Shown: positions 52,110-60,216 of the stretch, piece by piece
Position numbering within the stretch: position 1 is the first letter of the stretch
Layout of the letters: each line of letters starts with the position of its first letter
Assembly: GCF_016765615.1 (NCBI RefSeq)
Contig: NZ_JAESWA010000022.1
Coordinates: forward strand, 1,034,555 to 1,098,554
Direction of reading: 5' to 3'
Origin: Clostridium paridis
GTDB lineage: Bacteria; Bacillota; Clostridia; Clostridiales; Clostridiaceae
DNA: 64,000 nt
The notes under the pieces: generated by a model
Database searches by the model: none
What the model saw: only the letters and a program-made list of their open reading frames with translations
What the model was told of the DNA's origin: nothing
Made by a program: the position numbers and the translations under genes

Positions 52110-52679
52110 ATGGATATAGTTTTTTTAGGTGATAGTCTTACTTTTGGATATGGTGTACATAAGGAGGACTCCTGGGTAAATAGAATATGTGCAAATTGTA
52201 ATTTATCTTATTTAAATAAAGGTGTAAATGGGGATACAACTGTAGGAATGCTTTCAAGAGTTTGGAAGGATGTAATAAATATTAAACCAAGGTTTTGTTT
52301 CATTCTTGCAGGTACAAATGATTTTTTAATGGATAGGCCTTATAAAACTATATTAGAAAATATTGTTTTATTGCATAAGGAATGCGAAGATAACAACATA
52401 AAAACCACCATCTTGATTCCACCTTTTATAGATAAGAATAAATCAATCAACCTTTGGAGTTCCTATCCTGATTATACTCAGATAAACAAATCAATAATTA
52501 ATCTAAAGAACGAATTATTAAATATTTTTGATAAGATAAAAATAATCGATTTATACTCAATTACTGAAAAAGCTTACTTTAGTGGTGAAGATATCTATAT
52601 TGACGGCATTCATTTAAATGAAAAAGGGCACATGATAATAGCCGAGTATATTATAAACAAATTGAAGCAGAAATCATAG
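52110..52679 (+). CDS. SGNH/GDSL-family hydrolase
   Basis: The 189-residue esterase-like protein has the four SGNH blocks: FLGDSLTFG with Ser9, the Gly in KGVNGDTT, Asn in AGTNDF, and Asp/His in IDGIHLNEKG. It lacks a signal peptide and so acts in the cytoplasm, perhaps as a lysophospholipase, thioesterase or carbohydrate deacetylase; the substrate cannot be inferred. GAGGTGAAAA precedes the ATG. It is co-transcribed with the RusA-like gene. Its last codons and stop form the left arm and loop of the terminator. Confidence 0.88.
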   Translation: MDIVFLGDSLTFGYGVHKEDSWVNRICANCNLSYLNKGVNGDTTVGMLSRVWKDVINIKPRFCFILAGTNDFLMDRPYKTILENIVLLHKECEDNNIKTTILIPPFIDKNKSINLWSSYPDYTQINKSIINLKNELLNIFDKIKIIDLYSITEKAYFSGEDIYIDGIHLNEKGHMIIAEYIINKLKQKS

Positions 52680-52693
52680 ATTTCTGCTTCAAT
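52661..52693 (+). terminator. Terminator overlapping the SGNH stop codon
   Basis: ATTGAAGCAGAAAT pairs perfectly with ATTTCTGCTTCAAT around CATAG, a 14-bp stem. The stop codon is in the loop. Tail TATTAGAATT. Confidence 0.85.
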
Positions 52694-52705
52694 TATTAGA
52701 ATTAT

Positions 52706-52774
52706 ATAGGATTTTAAGTGCAACTACTAGCTTATTAATGTAAGAATAAATTAAGTTTCCTATAAAAAAACTAT
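52706..52774 (+). repeat. 70-bp terminal-inverted-repeat element, copy C
   Basis: It opens ATAGGATTTTAAGTGCAACT and contains CTTATTAATGTAAGAATAAA and TTAAGTTTCCTATAAAAAA. The right terminal repeat is degenerate (CTAT). It ends 6 bp before the stop of the flavoprotein gene. Confidence 0.85.
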
Positions 52775-52780
52775 ACAATT

Positions 52781-53749
52781 CTAAGCCTTACTAGTTAAAC
52801 GAATAAGCTTAGAAACTTCTTCCCCAGCTTTTTCTCCTTGAATAATAGCATCATCGGCCCAATATCTTGGATTTAATACTGATCCTACAGCAAATACACC
52901 TTTTTGTGATGTCATATATTTATCATTTACATAAACTGTTTCATTATTATCAATTAACTCTACTTTTGCTTTCTTTAATAGATCTGTTTCAGATTTCCAT
53001 GCTACCGTAAGTAGTAAGCTATCACAAAACAACTCTTTTCGCTCCTTAGAGATTACATTTTCAATTACCAGTCCTGTTATTCTTTCTTTTCCAAAAACAT
53101 CCTTTATTTTTGAATTAAAACAAATCGGAATATTATATAACTCTATAATCTCCCTATTTTCCTTAACTCTTGCCCTAATTTCATTACTGCTTTCTATTAA
53201 TGCTTTAACACTCGCCCCTTCTGTAATAAGTCTTCTAGCGATAATAAGCGCTCTATCATTAGTACCAAAAATTATTATAGACTTTCCTGGAAGATATCCC
53301 TGTAAATTAACAAACTTATGTGCTGTCCCCAACGTATAAATACCAGAATAACTTTTTGTAGCTATTTCTATATTTCCTGTATACTTTTCTCTTGCCCCAG
53401 TTGCAAATATGATATTTTTACTTTTAATCGATACTACTCCATCATTAGAATTTACATATGTTATTATCTTGTCCTTTGTAACATCTAAAACTAAGGAAGA
53501 TAGACTACACTTAATTCCGCTTTCCTCAACCTTATCAACAAGATACTGCATTAATTCTGTACCTGTTACTTTTTTATTTAAGATCTTCTCACCAAATCCA
53601 TAATGAATGCAAGGCATAAGTGCTCCACCTAAATATTCTTCTCTTTCTATAATAAGAACATTATCTATTCCATTTTCCTTCGCTTTTAACGCTGAAGACA
53701 TTCCTGCAGGTCCTCCACCAATAATTACCAAATCATAAATTGTCATCAT
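52781..53749 (-). CDS. NAD(P)/FAD-dependent oxidoreductase
   Basis: The 322-residue flavoprotein has the FAD-binding DLVIIGGGPAGMSSALKAKE at its start, a central NAD(P)-binding segment (IIIFGTNDRALIIARRL) and a C-terminal VFAVGSVLNPRYWADDAI. The segment LMPCIHYGFGEKIL matches flavoproteins encoded beside GlpA-type glycerol-3-phosphate dehydrogenase in clostridia, but here neither GlpA nor the usual DUF1667 gene is adjacent. It has no redox CxxC of thioredoxin reductase. AAAGGA precedes the ATG at 53749, with another ATG one codon on. Probably part of a dispersed glycerol-phosphate or similar redox pathway. Confidence 0.82.
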   Translation of the reverse strand: MMTIYDLVIIGGGPAGMSSALKAKENGIDNVLIIEREEYLGGALMPCIHYGFGEKILNKKVTGTELMQYLVDKVEESGIKCSLSSLVLDVTKDKIITYVNSNDGVVSIKSKNIIFATGAREKYTGNIEIATKSYSGIYTLGTAHKFVNLQGYLPGKSIIIFGTNDRALIIARRLITEGASVKALIESSNEIRARVKENREIIELYNIPICFNSKIKDVFGKERITGLVIENVISKERKELFCDSLLLTVAWKSETDLLKKAKVELIDNNETVYVNDKYMTSQKGVFAVGSVLNPRYWADDAIIQGEKAGEEVSKLIRLTSKA

Positions 53750-53852
53750 AAGACTCAATTCCTTTCCAGGTGAGAATAGTTTTATTAATTACCTAATTAC
53801 ATATATATTTTATCATAGGGAATTTATTTTTTAAAATAAATTTGTTTCTACT

Positions 53853-53921
53853 AAAGGGTTTTAAGTTCAACTAATTACTTATTTATGTAAGAATAAATTA
53901 AGCTTCCTATAAAAAAACTAT
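53853..53921 (+). repeat. 70-bp terminal-inverted-repeat element, copy D
   Basis: It reads AAAGGGTTTTAAGTTCAACT, then TTACTTATTTATGTAAGAAT and CTTCCTATAAAAAAACTAT. The left end has one change from the consensus ATAGGG. Same orientation as C and E. Confidence 0.85.
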
Positions 53922-53991
53922 AAATCCTAATAGTTTCTTTAAAACTGTATAAACTAAGTAGGAACATTTTTATGTAATAAGGAGGTGCAGT

Positions 53992-54103
53992 GATGGCAAA
54001 AAAAGATAATACTAAATCAAATAATAAAAAGCATATTGACCATGATCCTCGTACAGAAAGTGCTAAAGCCACTTTTTCAAGCGAAAAGCATAAATGTAAT
54101 TAA
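53992..54103 (+). pseudogene. Small basic protein gene split by an A8 frameshift
   Basis: AAGGAGG and an ATG at 53992 begin an apparent small gene, MAKK..., but the run of eight A puts the rest out of frame and a stop follows after five codons. With seven A the product would be 36 residues, continuing DNTKSNNKKHIDHDPRTESA and ending KHKCN with stop TAA at 54103. The HDPRTESAKA part resembles a small conserved Clostridium family (annotated CPC_1213, from memory). A good ribosome site and a terminator suggest a real gene. The frame break may be a true mutation, polymerase slippage on the A-tract, or a sequencing error. Confidence 0.6.
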
Positions 54104-54121
54104 ATTATTTTATAACATAAA

Positions 54122-54146
54122 TAAAACTTGGATATACCAAGTTTTA
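54122..54146 (+). terminator. Terminator of the small A8 gene
   Basis: TAAAACTTGG pairs with CCAAGTTTTA around ATATA, followed by TTTACATA. Confidence 0.8.
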
Positions 54147-54170
54147 TTTACATATATAATATTATGTTAT

Positions 54171-54240
54171 ATAGGATTTTAAGATCAACTAATAACTTAT
54201 TTATGTAAGAATATATTAAATTTCCTATAAAAAATCCTAT
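54171..54240 (+). repeat. 70-bp terminal-inverted-repeat element, copy E
   Basis: The best-kept copy: ATAGGATTTT at the left faces AAAATCCTAT at the right, a perfect 10-bp terminal repeat. The interior has AACTTATTTATGTAAGAATA and TTTCCTATAAAA. Its last bases supply the stop codon of the response regulator gene that ends at 54237. Confidence 0.9.
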
Positions 54241-54959
54241 ATCTTAAAGATTTCTTTAATGGTTTTTTGATAATTTCTACTTACTGGAACCTTTTCCTCT
54301 GTCCCTTTCATTTTTAATATGTATGTTCCACTTGCCCAAGGAATAATATTTTCTATTAAATCTAAATTTACTAAATACTTTCTGTGACATTTAATAAAAT
54401 TAAAATCAACTAATCTTGATTCCATTGAATTTAGAGGCTCTTCTGATATAAACGAACCATTTGAAGTTATTACTTCAACATTACCTTCACTTGCTGAGCA
54501 ATAAATTATACTTTCAATATCTAATAAACTTAACTTATCATTATACTTAATAGGTATTTTTTTTACTAATTTAGGCTTTACAACTGAATAGTTATCATAA
54601 ATTTTAGCTCTAAGCCTATTCATAGTATTTTCTATTCTTCTTGGATGAAATGGCTTTAACACATAGTCTCTTGCATCAATCTCAAATGCTTTAATCGCAT
54701 AATCTCCATGAGCAGTGATAAAAACTATCTCAATATTTCGGCGTACTTTCTTAATCTCTTCAGCAACCATGAATCCATTTATTTCTGGCATAGAAACATC
54801 TAAGAAAACCACATCTGGTTCTAATTCCTTGATTTCTTTAATCGCCTGATGAGGGTCTGTATATTTGCCAATGATTTTTACGTCGTTTTCTTTTAAAAGT
54901 AAATACTCCAATTCTTCTAATGCAATATTCTCATCATCAACCAAAGCTATTTTTAACAT
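54237..54959 (-). CDS. LytTR-family response regulator
   Basis: The 240-residue regulator has a receiver domain with phospho-acceptor Asp54 (DVVFLDVSMPEINGF), the switch region FITAHGDYAIKAF and Lys in VLKPFHP. A C-terminal LytTR DNA-binding domain follows (IIYCSASEGNVEVITSNG, FIKCHRKYLVNLDLIENI, VPVSRNYQKTI). It begins 4 bp after the sensor-like gene, so the two are coupled. The stop codon and final codon lie in the terminal repeat of element E. Typical targets of such regulators are envelope genes. Confidence 0.92.
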   Translation of the reverse strand: MLKIALVDDENIALEELEYLLLKENDVKIIGKYTDPHQAIKEIKELEPDVVFLDVSMPEINGFMVAEEIKKVRRNIEIVFITAHGDYAIKAFEIDARDYVLKPFHPRRIENTMNRLRAKIYDNYSVVKPKLVKKIPIKYNDKLSLLDIESIIYCSASEGNVEVITSNGSFISEEPLNSMESRLVDFNFIKCHRKYLVNLDLIENIIPWASGTYILKMKGTEEKVPVSRNYQKTIKEIFKI

Positions 54960-54963
54960 TCTC

Positions 54964-55665
54964 CTACTCCTTAAGGTTATTTTTCGCCATTACTATTCTT
55001 AATATTACACCATTATCATTTCTGGTTGTTTTAATTTCATATCCATATTTTCTATGGAAATTCATACTGAATTCATCGATATTTTGAGGAAATTTTCCAA
55101 AGTAATTGATTTCTAATAGTAAATGGTCTTTTTCAATGATATCGATAATGTCAATTCTTCCTGACCCCTTACTTTTTATTATTCCTTCCCTTAGCAAAAA
55201 GTAACACAAATCTATTATAGAATTCTTAAATATAATAAATTCACTGTCACTTTCCTCAATAGAATAATCAAATTTTTCTTGAAATCTAGCCTTCTGTATT
55301 GAAAGATATTCATCTAATACATCTAATTCATATTTTAACTTTACAGTGATATTTCTATTTTCAAGAAAGTATCTAAGGTATCCACTTAGATCTAGCAGTA
55401 ATCGTCGTGCAATGTTTGCGTCTGCCCTACAATAATAGATGATAGTATTAATAGCGTTAAATAAAAAATGAGTATCTAATGTTATTTCTCTACTTTCAAC
55501 TTGAAACTTACTACTAGTTAATATAGTGAAAATTATGCAACTTAATAAAATAATTATTAACCAATATTCAGGAAGAAATTTAATCAATAAACCTTGTGTA
55601 ACTATAATTATTGTAAACAAAATTCTTTTTTTATTCATAGTTTTTATATCGTAATTATATTCCAT
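54964..55665 (-). CDS. LytS-like sensor kinase with degenerate ATP-binding domain
   Basis: The 233-residue protein has two hydrophobic segments (about residues 14-50) and the His-kinase core of LytS proteins, THFLFNAINTIIYYCRADAN. The downstream ATPase domain is short and eroded. Where the N-box should read like LQPLVENAIKHG it reads DLCYFLLREGIIKSKGSG, without the Mg-binding Asn, and the G-rich lid is not recognisable. It may bind the regulator without phosphorylating it, or depend on another kinase. The ribosome site is weak (AAAG). It lies between the lipid kinase and response regulator genes. Confidence 0.75.
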   Translation of the reverse strand: MEYNYDIKTMNKKRILFTIIIVTQGLLIKFLPEYWLIIILLSCIIFTILTSSKFQVESREITLDTHFLFNAINTIIYYCRADANIARRLLLDLSGYLRYFLENRNITVKLKYELDVLDEYLSIQKARFQEKFDYSIEESDSEFIIFKNSIIDLCYFLLREGIIKSKGSGRIDIIDIIEKDHLLLEINYFGKFPQNIDEFSMNFHRKYGYEIKTTRNDNGVILRIVMAKNNLKE

Positions 55666-55687
55666 TAACTTTACACATAATAAAATA

Positions 55688-56572
55688 TTAATTATTAGGA
55701 ATAATCATATCTAATTTTGAAGGAAGTATTAGAAATTCAACCTCTTTCCCTCTTACTATTTCCCCATCAATGTTTATAGTAAATTCATTTTTAGATTTCG
55801 CCTTAATGTTTTGAATTTTTGAATACTTTACTTCCTTAATTCCATAACTATGTACTCCTTTTAAAACTTTAGGAATTTCTTTAATTAATTTAAATATTGA
55901 TATAGCTTTAATTAAATATAACTCTAATGCCCCATCTGTTATATTAGCAAAAGGAGCGATTTTTATTCCTCCTCCATAATATTTACCATTAGCCACTGCC
56001 ATTAAAAATATCTTATCATTTATGGGCTGTCCATCTAGCTCAAACTCAATTTCAACACCTTTAAATCTTAATGCTGTTATAAAAATACTTATAAAATATG
56101 CAAATGGTCCACTTATAAACTTATACTTTTTATATTTCCTAGCATTATATACTACTTCAGCATCAAATCCTATTGATGATATATTTATGAAATATTTATT
56201 ATTTACTTTTGCTAAATCAATTTTTTTAAAATCACCTCTTATAGTTTTTATTAATAGATCATCATCCTGTTCGCTCCATATACTCCTTATAAAATCATTT
56301 CCTGAACCTGCTGGTATTACACCTAGTATACTGTCCGTTCCTACTAGCCCATTAACCACCTCATTTAATGTTCCGTCTCCACCTATTGCATAAACCCTAT
56401 ATCTATTTCTAGATGTAAATTCTCTTACTACCTCTGTAGCATGTCCAACTCTTTCTGTTATAATAATTTCATATTCTTCGTTAATTTTAGAAAATATCTT
56501 TTCTATCTTATCTTTATATTCCAATGCTCTTCCTTTACCAGCTTCAGGATTAATTATAAATAAATGTTTCAT
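55688..56572 (-). CDS. Diacylglycerol-kinase-family lipid kinase
   Basis: The 294-residue protein is a soluble DagK/YegS-type lipid kinase. It has the phosphate-binding FIINPEAGKGRA at the start, the catalytic GGDGTLNEVVNGLVG near residue 70, and GVIPAGSGNDFIRS. The second domain has KYYGGGIKIAPFANITDGAL. In Firmicutes such enzymes recycle diacylglycerol left over from lipoteichoic acid synthesis. The LTA synthase gene is divergent from it, starting 196 bp away, a meaningful pairing. The gene is followed by the LytS/LytR-like pair 22 bp on. Confidence 0.88.
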   Translation of the reverse strand: MKHLFIINPEAGKGRALEYKDKIEKIFSKINEEYEIIITERVGHATEVVREFTSRNRYRVYAIGGDGTLNEVVNGLVGTDSILGVIPAGSGNDFIRSIWSEQDDDLLIKTIRGDFKKIDLAKVNNKYFINISSIGFDAEVVYNARKYKKYKFISGPFAYFISIFITALRFKGVEIEFELDGQPINDKIFLMAVANGKYYGGGIKIAPFANITDGALELYLIKAISIFKLIKEIPKVLKGVHSYGIKEVKYSKIQNIKAKSKNEFTINIDGEIVRGKEVEFLILPSKLDMIIPNN

Positions 56573-56706
56573 TTTACCTCCAAGATACCTTAATTAATTT
56601 CTTATATATCATCATTGTACATGCTTATTATCATTGCTACAACAACTCTATTATTATCTACGTTCTTACCTATCTAACAATTTACATTTAGATATTATTT
56701 TGTTAT

Positions 56707-56735
56707 TTGATTTATATATGCAGTTAGGATATAAT
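56707..56735 (+). promoter_or_regulatory. Sigma-A promoter of ltaS
   Basis: TTGATT (56707-56712), 17 bp, TATAAT (56730-56735), 33 bp before the ATG, which has AGGAGG upstream. Confidence 0.75.
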
Positions 56736-56768
56736 TTTTAGGTAAACGCTACATTCAGGAGGGGAAAA

Positions 56769-58640
56769 ATGAATTTAACTAATTTAAAAGTTTCTATAAT
56801 AGAAAAATTGAAAGTACAATTAACAAGGAACACAATTCTTAGAATAGTTTTCTATTTACTACTAGTAATTTCAATAACACTAAAGGGAATTTATTTTCAA
56901 GGATTTGTTGGAAGTAAAACACCTTATAATTTTAGTTTTGGGACAGGCTACAGTTCTGTTTCTCCATTTATGAATTACTATATTGCCTTTGCAGTAGTAT
57001 TCTTAAGTTTTACACTTTTATTTAAAGGAAAAGGGAAATGGATATTCCCATTAATAATAAATGCTGTACTTACATTTCTATTTGTACTAGATTTGTGGTA
57101 TTTTCGTGGTTTCCAGACAGTTCCTTCTGTAATTGTTGCAACACAAACTGCTAACTTAGATAATATGTCTGGCTCAATTTTATCACTTACTACAAAACTT
57201 GATTTTATATTTGTTATAGACTTTTTAGTATTAATTCCATATATAATTGTTTTTAGAAAGAGTTTCAAAAAAGTAAAAAGTAATTTCAAAGGCTTTGCAG
57301 CTGCTTTTTTAATTTCAATTATATACATTGGTTACGTTCCTTTTAATATAAATGTTTTAGGAAATAAAGATGTTAAGAATTCATATTTATTTTCTAACTA
57401 TGATGCAACTAATACGGCTAGATACTTTTCTTCTATCGGGTATCACTTATTTGATGTTTATAATACATATAAAGATTTAAAGCCATATAAATTAACTGCA
57501 GATGAGCAAAAAGAAGTTAAAGACTTTTATGCGAAAAAAAATGAAAACTTACCTGACAATAGCTACAAAGGATTATTTAACGGTAAAAATCTTTTAATAA
57601 TTCAAGTTGAGTCTTTAGAGAACTTTGTAATTGGTCAAAAAGCCGATGGTCAAGAAATAACTCCAAATTTAAATAAACTTTTGAATAACTCAATCTACTT
57701 TCCTCATGTTTTTGAGCAAGTAAATGAAGGTACAAGTTCAGATTCAGATTTAATGGTTAATACTGGCATGCTTCCTTTAAGAAAAGGTAGTACTTTCTTT
57801 AGATATCCAAATAGAGATTATATATCACTTCCTAAACTTTTAGGGGAAAAGGGATATGAATCTACTGCGATACATCCTGATAAGGGAAGTTTCTGGAACT
57901 ATGCTGACGGGCTAAAGGGAATTGGTTTCAATAACTTTATAGACTACTATTCTTTTAATCCTGATGAAGTTATAGGTCTTGGATTAAGTGATGAAACATA
58001 TTTTAAACAAGTAGTTCCTATGATAAAGAAAATGAAACAACCTTTTTATACTTTTACAGTAACATTAACAAACCATGGTCCTTTTGAATTACCTGATAAA
58101 TATAAAGAATTAAATTTAACTGGTGAATTAAAAGATTCTTTATTAGGAAACTCATTCCAAACAGTACATTATACAGATAAACAAATAGGAATGTTCTTAA
58201 ATGAATTAGATAAAAATGGATTGCTAGATAATACAGTTGTTGTAATTGAGGGTGACCACACTGGAGTCCACAAATATTATAACGATAAAGTTAATGAAAT
58301 GAAAAACCCAGAAAATTGGTGGTTAGATAATAATATTTCATCAGTTCCATATATAGTTTATCAAAAGAACTATAATAATCCTGTTAAGATCGATACTTAC
58401 GGTGGACAAGTTGATATGATGCCAACTATATCATATTTAATGGGTGTTGATGAAAGTAAATATATTAATAGTGCTTTAGGTAGAAACTTATTAAAAACAA
58501 ATAAATCCTTTGCTTATTTAACTAATGGAACCCTAAGAGGGACATTAAGCAAAGAAGATCAAGATTTATATAAACAAGTTTTTGATATTTCAGATAAAAT
58601 GATTAAGAGTGATTATTTTAAGAATTACACTGATAAATAA
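56769..58640 (+). CDS. ltaS: Lipoteichoic acid synthase
   Basis: LtaS polymerises glycerol phosphate from phosphatidylglycerol onto a glycolipid anchor outside the cell. The 623-residue protein has about five N-terminal membrane helices (residues 20-195) and an extracellular sulfatase-like domain. This includes Glu281 in IIQVESLENF, the nucleophile Thr322 in VNEGTSSDSDLMVN, TLTNHGPFE and GDHTGVHKY. Length is a little below the staphylococcal enzyme, normal for clostridia. The lipid kinase gene that would handle the diacylglycerol by-product is divergent from it. AGGAGGGGAAAA precedes the ATG. Confidence 0.95.
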   Translation: MNLTNLKVSIIEKLKVQLTRNTILRIVFYLLLVISITLKGIYFQGFVGSKTPYNFSFGTGYSSVSPFMNYYIAFAVVFLSFTLLFKGKGKWIFPLIINAVLTFLFVLDLWYFRGFQTVPSVIVATQTANLDNMSGSILSLTTKLDFIFVIDFLVLIPYIIVFRKSFKKVKSNFKGFAAAFLISIIYIGYVPFNINVLGNKDVKNSYLFSNYDATNTARYFSSIGYHLFDVYNTYKDLKPYKLTADEQKEVKDFYAKKNENLPDNSYKGLFNGKNLLIIQVESLENFVIGQKADGQEITPNLNKLLNNSIYFPHVFEQVNEGTSSDSDLMVNTGMLPLRKGSTFFRYPNRDYISLPKLLGEKGYESTAIHPDKGSFWNYADGLKGIGFNNFIDYYSFNPDEVIGLGLSDETYFKQVVPMIKKMKQPFYTFTVTLTNHGPFELPDKYKELNLTGELKDSLLGNSFQTVHYTDKQIGMFLNELDKNGLLDNTVVVIEGDHTGVHKYYNDKVNEMKNPENWWLDNNISSVPYIVYQKNYNNPVKIDTYGGQVDMMPTISYLMGVDESKYINSALGRNLLKTNKSFAYLTNGTLRGTLSKEDQDLYKQVFDISDKMIKSDYFKNYTDK

Positions 58641-58644
58641 AATA

Positions 58645-58683
58645 AGACCAGATAAAACTCATATTTGAGATTTTATCTGGTCT
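58645..58683. terminator. Bidirectional terminator after ltaS
   Basis: AGACCAGATAAAA pairs with TTTTATCTGGTCT, with CTC/GAG extending the inner stem; tail CTATTTTTAG. It lies between convergent genes. Confidence 0.92.
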
Positions 58684-58699
58684 CTATTTTTAGAACAAA

Positions 58700-60205
58700 T
58701 TAATTATCAATTAGCGATGCATTTTTAATAAATACATTTTTCCATGCCTTCACAAAATCACCATCAGCCCATTCAGCCATTATCACTGATTCATCCTTAT
58801 CTTTATTTATTATCTTAATCGGTTGTCCTTTTAAGCTTCCATCTTCCACTTCATACACTAATATTTTATCGTCTAATACTAATAGTGCTAGCTTACCATT
58901 TGGTGATGTATAAATATCTTTAACTAATGGATTTTCTGCTTTTATTATACTCCACTTCACTGATAGATCATCAAAATTTACAAGCTTCTTTGTATTTACA
59001 GTTCTTATATCAAAGTCAGTAGGTTTATCCCCTTTTCTTAATACCCTTCCTTCTAGAATCCATCTGCCACTTTTTCTCACTAATGATATATCTGTGGTAT
59101 CTAACTTAATTTGTTCTTCCTCTTTATTACTATTTAATGCTACATCTGCTGCGTTTTTAAAAGCTTCATACCCATCAATACCATTTAATAACTCAATTGA
59201 TACTCCTCTATCAGCATATATATTATCCACAGGAATTATTTTAAATCTACCACTTTCTTCTGAATACCTATCATTAAATTCTTCAGTTGAAATATAGTTA
59301 TTTCCTATAAAAAGTAAATTTACTAATTTACTCCCTGATTCAATACCATACCTAGCATTTTCTCCTTCAATCTTTACCTTATCAAGCAATGCTTCAGATG
59401 ATTTTACTTTTGTATCACTTTTACTATTAATTGGGTATGTGTCAAAGAATTCAAACCTTACTCCATTTTTAACATAACTATTAGGTACTAACTCCCAAAA
59501 TCCTTTAAGCCTAGGATATAAGATGTTATCTCTTTGATATACCGGTAAAACCTGTCCAGCCGAATAGGATATCCAAAGTGTCCTATATTTTTCAGCTCCT
59601 ATAGTTCCATCCTCATTTACTTGTCTTGCCTTTTTCAGTCCTAAATATACACCTATTGGCTTATTATTACTATCTTTCAGACTAACGTTATTAGTTGTAT
59701 TTAAATCACTATTCTTTACTGGATAATCCTCTATGCTTTCAGATACCTTTTTTAACTTATATATATAATCTTCATTTATTGCTAGAATATTATCGTCATC
59801 TACTTTAATTATTTCAGAAATTAGCCCATTATTTTTGAGTATACTTATTACATCAACATCTCTATCTTCGTCAGATACTATTTCTTTATCTATTTTATAT
59901 TCAAAAGTTAAATACTGTTTCAAATTTACAACTCTAAGCTTATATTCTATTCCCTCATAGGAACTATTTTCTACGAAGGCTTTTTCTGCTCCAAAATAAT
60001 AATCCTCTTTTGCTACACTTTTATTTGTATTGTCTTTCATATTATAAGCAGATATTTTCTGCCACTTACCATCTAAGTGAATACTTTGAGATGTAGGAGG
60101 TATAAGTCTTTTAAAATCATTTCCTGATACTTTGAATTTCGAAAATATCAATACAAATGTGAGAATACTTAAAAGTACTATCATTAATTTAATTTCTTTT
60201 TTCAT
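58700..60205 (-). CDS. Membrane-anchored extracytoplasmic protein linked to a two-component system
   Basis: I do not recognise this 501-residue protein. It has one N-terminal membrane helix (LMIVLLSILTFVLIFSKF, about residues 7-24) and a large outer domain of mixed sheet: IHLDGKWQKISAYNM, DNILAINEDYIYKLKK, IYTSPNGKLALLVLDDKILV. The gene begins 11 bp after the histidine kinase gene ends, in the order response regulator - kinase - this protein. That recalls accessory regulators such as YycH/YycI, though no sequence match is claimed. GGAGGAAGA precedes the ATG. Confidence 0.75.
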   Translation of the reverse strand: MKKEIKLMIVLLSILTFVLIFSKFKVSGNDFKRLIPPTSQSIHLDGKWQKISAYNMKDNTNKSVAKEDYYFGAEKAFVENSSYEGIEYKLRVVNLKQYLTFEYKIDKEIVSDEDRDVDVISILKNNGLISEIIKVDDDNILAINEDYIYKLKKVSESIEDYPVKNSDLNTTNNVSLKDSNNKPIGVYLGLKKARQVNEDGTIGAEKYRTLWISYSAGQVLPVYQRDNILYPRLKGFWELVPNSYVKNGVRFEFFDTYPINSKSDTKVKSSEALLDKVKIEGENARYGIESGSKLVNLLFIGNNYISTEEFNDRYSEESGRFKIIPVDNIYADRGVSIELLNGIDGYEAFKNAADVALNSNKEEEQIKLDTTDISLVRKSGRWILEGRVLRKGDKPTDFDIRTVNTKKLVNFDDLSVKWSIIKAENPLVKDIYTSPNGKLALLVLDDKILVYEVEDGSLKGQPIKIINKDKDESVIMAEWADGDFVKAWKNVFIKNASLIDN

Positions 60206-60216
60206 TCTTCCTCCTT

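Noticed and set aside
51478..52679. Possible prophage remnant because of the RusA-like gene
   Set aside because: No integrase, portal, terminase or attachment repeat is near; the partner gene is an ordinary SGNH hydrolase and base composition is uniform.
52706..54240. Closely spaced similar repeats considered as a CRISPR array
   Set aside because: Spacing is irregular (over 1 kb and 250 bp), genes lie between the copies, the units are 70 bp with terminal inverted repeats, and no cas gene is present.
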